A stretch of 64,000 nt of DNA, taken from Phycisphaerales bacterium (GTDB lineage: Bacteria; Planctomycetota; Phycisphaerae; Phycisphaerales; UBA1924). The notes below the pieces were generated by a model. It worked only from the letters and a program-made list of their open reading frames with translations, was not told the origin of the DNA and made no database searches. Each line of letters starts with the position of its first letter. Within the stretch, counting starts at the first letter, position 1. The translations under genes and the position numbers were made by a program. Location: positions 1 to 64,000 of the forward strand of contig JANQNW010000001.1 in NCBI GenBank assembly GCA_028279375.1, in the 5' to 3' direction. This document shows positions 61,637 to 64,000 of this stretch, in pieces.

Positions 61637-63826
61637 ATGCAGCCGCCTAGTCGCACCCAGCTTCAGGAAGCCTTCAAGCTCGCGCTCAGTATGGTGCTGA
61701 TGTACTGGCTCGCGCTGGCGATGGACTGGGACCTGCCGAAGTACGGGGCGCTGGCGATCGCCGTCATCAGTCTCGACACCGCGGGCGCGTCCATCAGCAA
61801 GGGGCTCCTGCGCATCGTCGGCACGACGGTCGGTCTTCTTACGGCGCTGGTCGGCGTGGCGCTCTTTGCGCAGGATCGCTGGCTCATGCTCGGGTACCTC
61901 TGCGCGAATCTGCTCGTCGTGGCGTACTTCATTCCGGTGAGCCGCCATGGGTATGCGTGGTTTGTCGCCGGATTTATGCCGGGCGTGGTGTGGTCATCGA
62001 CGTACCAGGCCGTCGACAACGCCTTTCATTTCGCAGTCTTCCGGTATCTCGAGACGACCGCCGGCGTTGTGATCTATTCGCTCATCTCGGTGATTCTCTG
62101 GCCGCGCACTGCCGGCGCCGCCCTTTCGACCAAGGGCGCCGAGCTCTGGGCGGGCGAGCGTGAGCTCTTCAGCCGACACATTGAGATGATCCGCTCGGGG
62201 GCGCCCGCGTCGGATCTGGCCCAGATGCGCGGCAAGCTCGCCGCGGCTCGCGCCGCGTTCGGCGCCACGCTTGGACAGGCGCGCACGGATACATACGCCG
62301 TGCGATCGCGCCGTCATCTCTGGCGCCAGATGGCCGGCCAGGCGTCTGCCACGGCCGACGCGATCGAGTTGTGGAGCGAGAGCATTCCGGACGCGATGCG
62401 CCTCGATCTGAGCCAGTTTGAACCTGCGCTCTCAAGAGCACTCGAGAGAGTCGATCGTCGATTCGAACGCATCAGTTCGCTCTGGGCGCACACGTTGAAT
62501 GACACAACTGCGCCGATGGCTGACGACGTGGAGCTTCTCAGGACGGCCGACTTCAGAGTTGCGACGGAGGCTGCTCGTCCACTCGACCACTATCAGCGAG
62601 CGGCGCTGCTCGGGTTTTGCCGAGAGCTCGAGACAGTCGATCGGTGCTCGCGCGATCTGCTTGTGTGCGTGCAAGCTTTGACGGGAATCGAGAAGCGCGT
62701 TGATACCCAGCCGGTGGCGAAGAGAGACGGCGAGACCAGATCGCCACTCTGGGACCCCATGCGATTCAGGGCCGCGCTCCTGCCGCCTCTTTCTCTCGTC
62801 CTCGCGTTCCTCTTCTGGATCCGATTTGACCCCCCGACGGGGCCTTCGGCGGCCAACTTCGCGGCGATCATCGGATTGTTGCTGGTACTGATGCCGCTGC
62901 GCGCCCAGATGCTCCTGCCGCGCTTCGTACTCGTCGTGCTGCTCGTGGTCGCGCCTATCTACTTTCTGCTCATGCCCCTCTTCGAGAACGGCGTCGAGTT
63001 GTTGACGCTGATATTCATCTATTTCTTCCTGTTCTCTCTGGTCGGCAAGCGGCTGCCGCTCATCAAGCTGCTTGGCGTGACGCTCTTCGCCGTGCTCATC
63101 CCCATCAGCAACGATCAGTCGTATCACTTCGCGCAGATTGCGGACTCGACTTTCATGCTGATCATCGGCATCGGCGTCCCGGCGATCATCCAGCCGTTCT
63201 TCAGTCCGGGCCGGCCAGAGCTCGCAATGCTGCGGGAAATGCGCGTAATCTTCCAGTCGGCCTCAGAGATCATCGGCGCGTACTCGGGTCCACAGCCAGC
63301 GAAAGCACGACGCCATCACAGGGTTTGGCTCTTCAAGACTCGGACACAACCGGCAGTGTCGCGATTGGCTTCGATCGCTTCGCGCCTTGGGAAGTCAGCC
63401 CCGCCCGGGGCGACACGCGAATGCCTATCTCGCCTCGTGCAAGCGATCCAGTCGCTGTCGCTGCGGCTTCGTGCTCTGGAAGGAGCAAGCACTGCGTATC
63501 TGACCAGCGCCGGCGCCGCCAATGCTCCAACACATCTCACGCGCGACCTGGCCGCCTACGTCCGCGGCGTTCTCGACCAATGCGCCAAGCTCGAATCAAC
63601 CGAGCGATTCGACGAGCAGAACGGGCTGGAGCGCCTCGCCGTCGCCATGAAGGAAGAGCTTGATGAACTGGCGGCAAGCACCGAGGCCGGTCCGGCGACG
63701 GATCAGATGTTCACGGCTCTCTACGCGCTTCTTGGATGCGCTCGGGGCGTAACGCATGCGGCCACCGAGTGCCGGGACGCCATGAGTGAGATTCACTGGA
63801 ACACGTGGACCGAATCGAGGTTCTGA
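61637..63826 (+). CDS. FUSC family (aromatic acid/fusaric acid) exporter
   Basis: A 729-residue inner-membrane protein of the FUSC/AaeB/YccS type: an N-terminal bundle of about six helices (15-165), a long cytoplasmic helical region (about 170-385), a second bundle (about 390-545), and a C-terminal soluble region. These act with a periplasmic adaptor and outer-membrane channel to export aromatic acids or drugs. ATG at 61637 is preceded by a G-rich stretch. One base separates it from the NodT-like gene, so the genes are one operon; the adaptor gene may lie beyond the window. Confidence 0.88.
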   Translation: MQPPSRTQLQEAFKLALSMVLMYWLALAMDWDLPKYGALAIAVISLDTAGASISKGLLRIVGTTVGLLTALVGVALFAQDRWLMLGYLCANLLVVAYFIPVSRHGYAWFVAGFMPGVVWSSTYQAVDNAFHFAVFRYLETTAGVVIYSLISVILWPRTAGAALSTKGAELWAGERELFSRHIEMIRSGAPASDLAQMRGKLAAARAAFGATLGQARTDTYAVRSRRHLWRQMAGQASATADAIELWSESIPDAMRLDLSQFEPALSRALERVDRRFERISSLWAHTLNDTTAPMADDVELLRTADFRVATEAARPLDHYQRAALLGFCRELETVDRCSRDLLVCVQALTGIEKRVDTQPVAKRDGETRSPLWDPMRFRAALLPPLSLVLAFLFWIRFDPPTGPSAANFAAIIGLLLVLMPLRAQMLLPRFVLVVLLVVAPIYFLLMPLFENGVELLTLIFIYFFLFSLVGKRLPLIKLLGVTLFAVLIPISNDQSYHFAQIADSTFMLIIGIGVPAIIQPFFSPGRPELAMLREMRVIFQSASEIIGAYSGPQPAKARRHHRVWLFKTRTQPAVSRLASIASRLGKSAPPGATRECLSRLVQAIQSLSLRLRALEGASTAYLTSAGAANAPTHLTRDLAAYVRGVLDQCAKLESTERFDEQNGLERLAVAMKEELDELAASTEAGPATDQMFTALYALLGCARGVTHAATECRDAMSEIHWNTWTESRF

Positions 63827-63827
63827 A

Positions 63828-64000
63828 ATGATCACATCCGGACGAATCGTGACGCCAGTGAATGCAGTCCGCTTCATCGGGCTTGCGGGATTCTGTCTCG
63901 TCGCTGGCGGCTGCATGGTCGGTCCCGACTACGTGCGCCCCGAGACGACAACCAACGATGCCTGGGCGGAGCGCGAGGATCCACGCGTCAGCTTCGAACC
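63828..64000 (+). CDS. NodT-type outer-membrane efflux lipoprotein (5' part only)
   Basis: The frame starts ATG at 63828, one base after the exporter stop, and runs to the window end. The first 57 residues have a signal peptide with the lipobox LVAGGC (Cys near residue 29) followed by MVGPDYVRPE, the hallmark N-terminus of RND/FUSC outer-membrane channel lipoproteins (NodT/OprM/AaeC-like). The gene is truncated by the window edge. The lipobox is consistent with processing by Lgt encoded at 5.6 kb. Confidence 0.85.
   Translation, partial: MITSGRIVTPVNAVRFIGLAGFCLVAGGCMVGPDYVRPETTTNDAWAEREDPRVSFE

Overview
The window looks like chromosomal sequence from a GC-rich planctomycete, most likely of class Phycisphaerae (inference). 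The supporting signs are two secreted sugar-dehydrogenase-like proteins ending in a short dockerin-like repeat with a final GSWGPC motif, a secreted peroxidase ending in a Pro-Gly / hydrophobic / Arg-rich PEP-CTERM-like sorting tail, a prepilin-type secreted protein, an FHA-nucleotide cyclase, a TPR-tailed Ser/Thr kinase, and an HU protein with a long Lys/Arg/Thr tail. No phage, integrase, insertion sequence or CRISPR array was recognised, and coding density is high throughout.

1-18 kb holds housekeeping and envelope genes: an unidentified C-terminal fragment, a BshB1-like deacetylase, trpD, a large secreted unknown, folP, trxA, lgt, a polytopic unknown, a pair of amidohydrolase-family secreted proteins, a prepilin-like protein, a TPMT-like methyltransferase, an orphan DNA methyltransferase, a TlpA-like thioredoxin, a CPBP protease and rpsT. 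tRNA-Arg(ACG) follows at 18.4 kb. 18.8-24.8 kb holds a secreted BNR/sortilin-like propeller, an FHA-cyclase, and a two-domain protein joining a SLOG-type 'molybdenum carrier' domain to pseudouridine-5'-phosphate glycosidase.

25-37 kb is rich in proteostasis genes: hsp20 with a structured leader, divergent from a DnaJ/CbpA-like gene and clpB, then a membrane Zn-peptidase, the tailed HU protein, a CvpA-like protein, two tandem sugar-dehydrogenase paralogues and dnaK. 37.6-42.3 kb holds an animal-type haem peroxidase and a 601-residue secreted cysteine-rich protein built on a 21-residue repeat with paired cysteines, which is the most unusual gene here. 42.3-48.6 kb holds an M20 amidohydrolase, an ArfB-like release factor, tsaD overlapping an S41 protease, hflX and tRNA-Thr(CGT).

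48.7-61.5 kb is signalling: a Ser/Thr kinase with a TPR-like region, a small unknown, and a nine-gene minus-strand chemosensory operon (cheW-mcp-cheR-cheA-cheC-cheD-cheY-cheB-PP2C response regulator). Most of its junctions are ATGA overlaps, and a well-spaced sigma70-type promoter lies ahead of cheW. The receptor is soluble with twin PAS domains, and no flagellar or pilus motor genes are nearby. The window ends in a FUSC-family exporter and the start of a NodT-type outer-membrane efflux lipoprotein.
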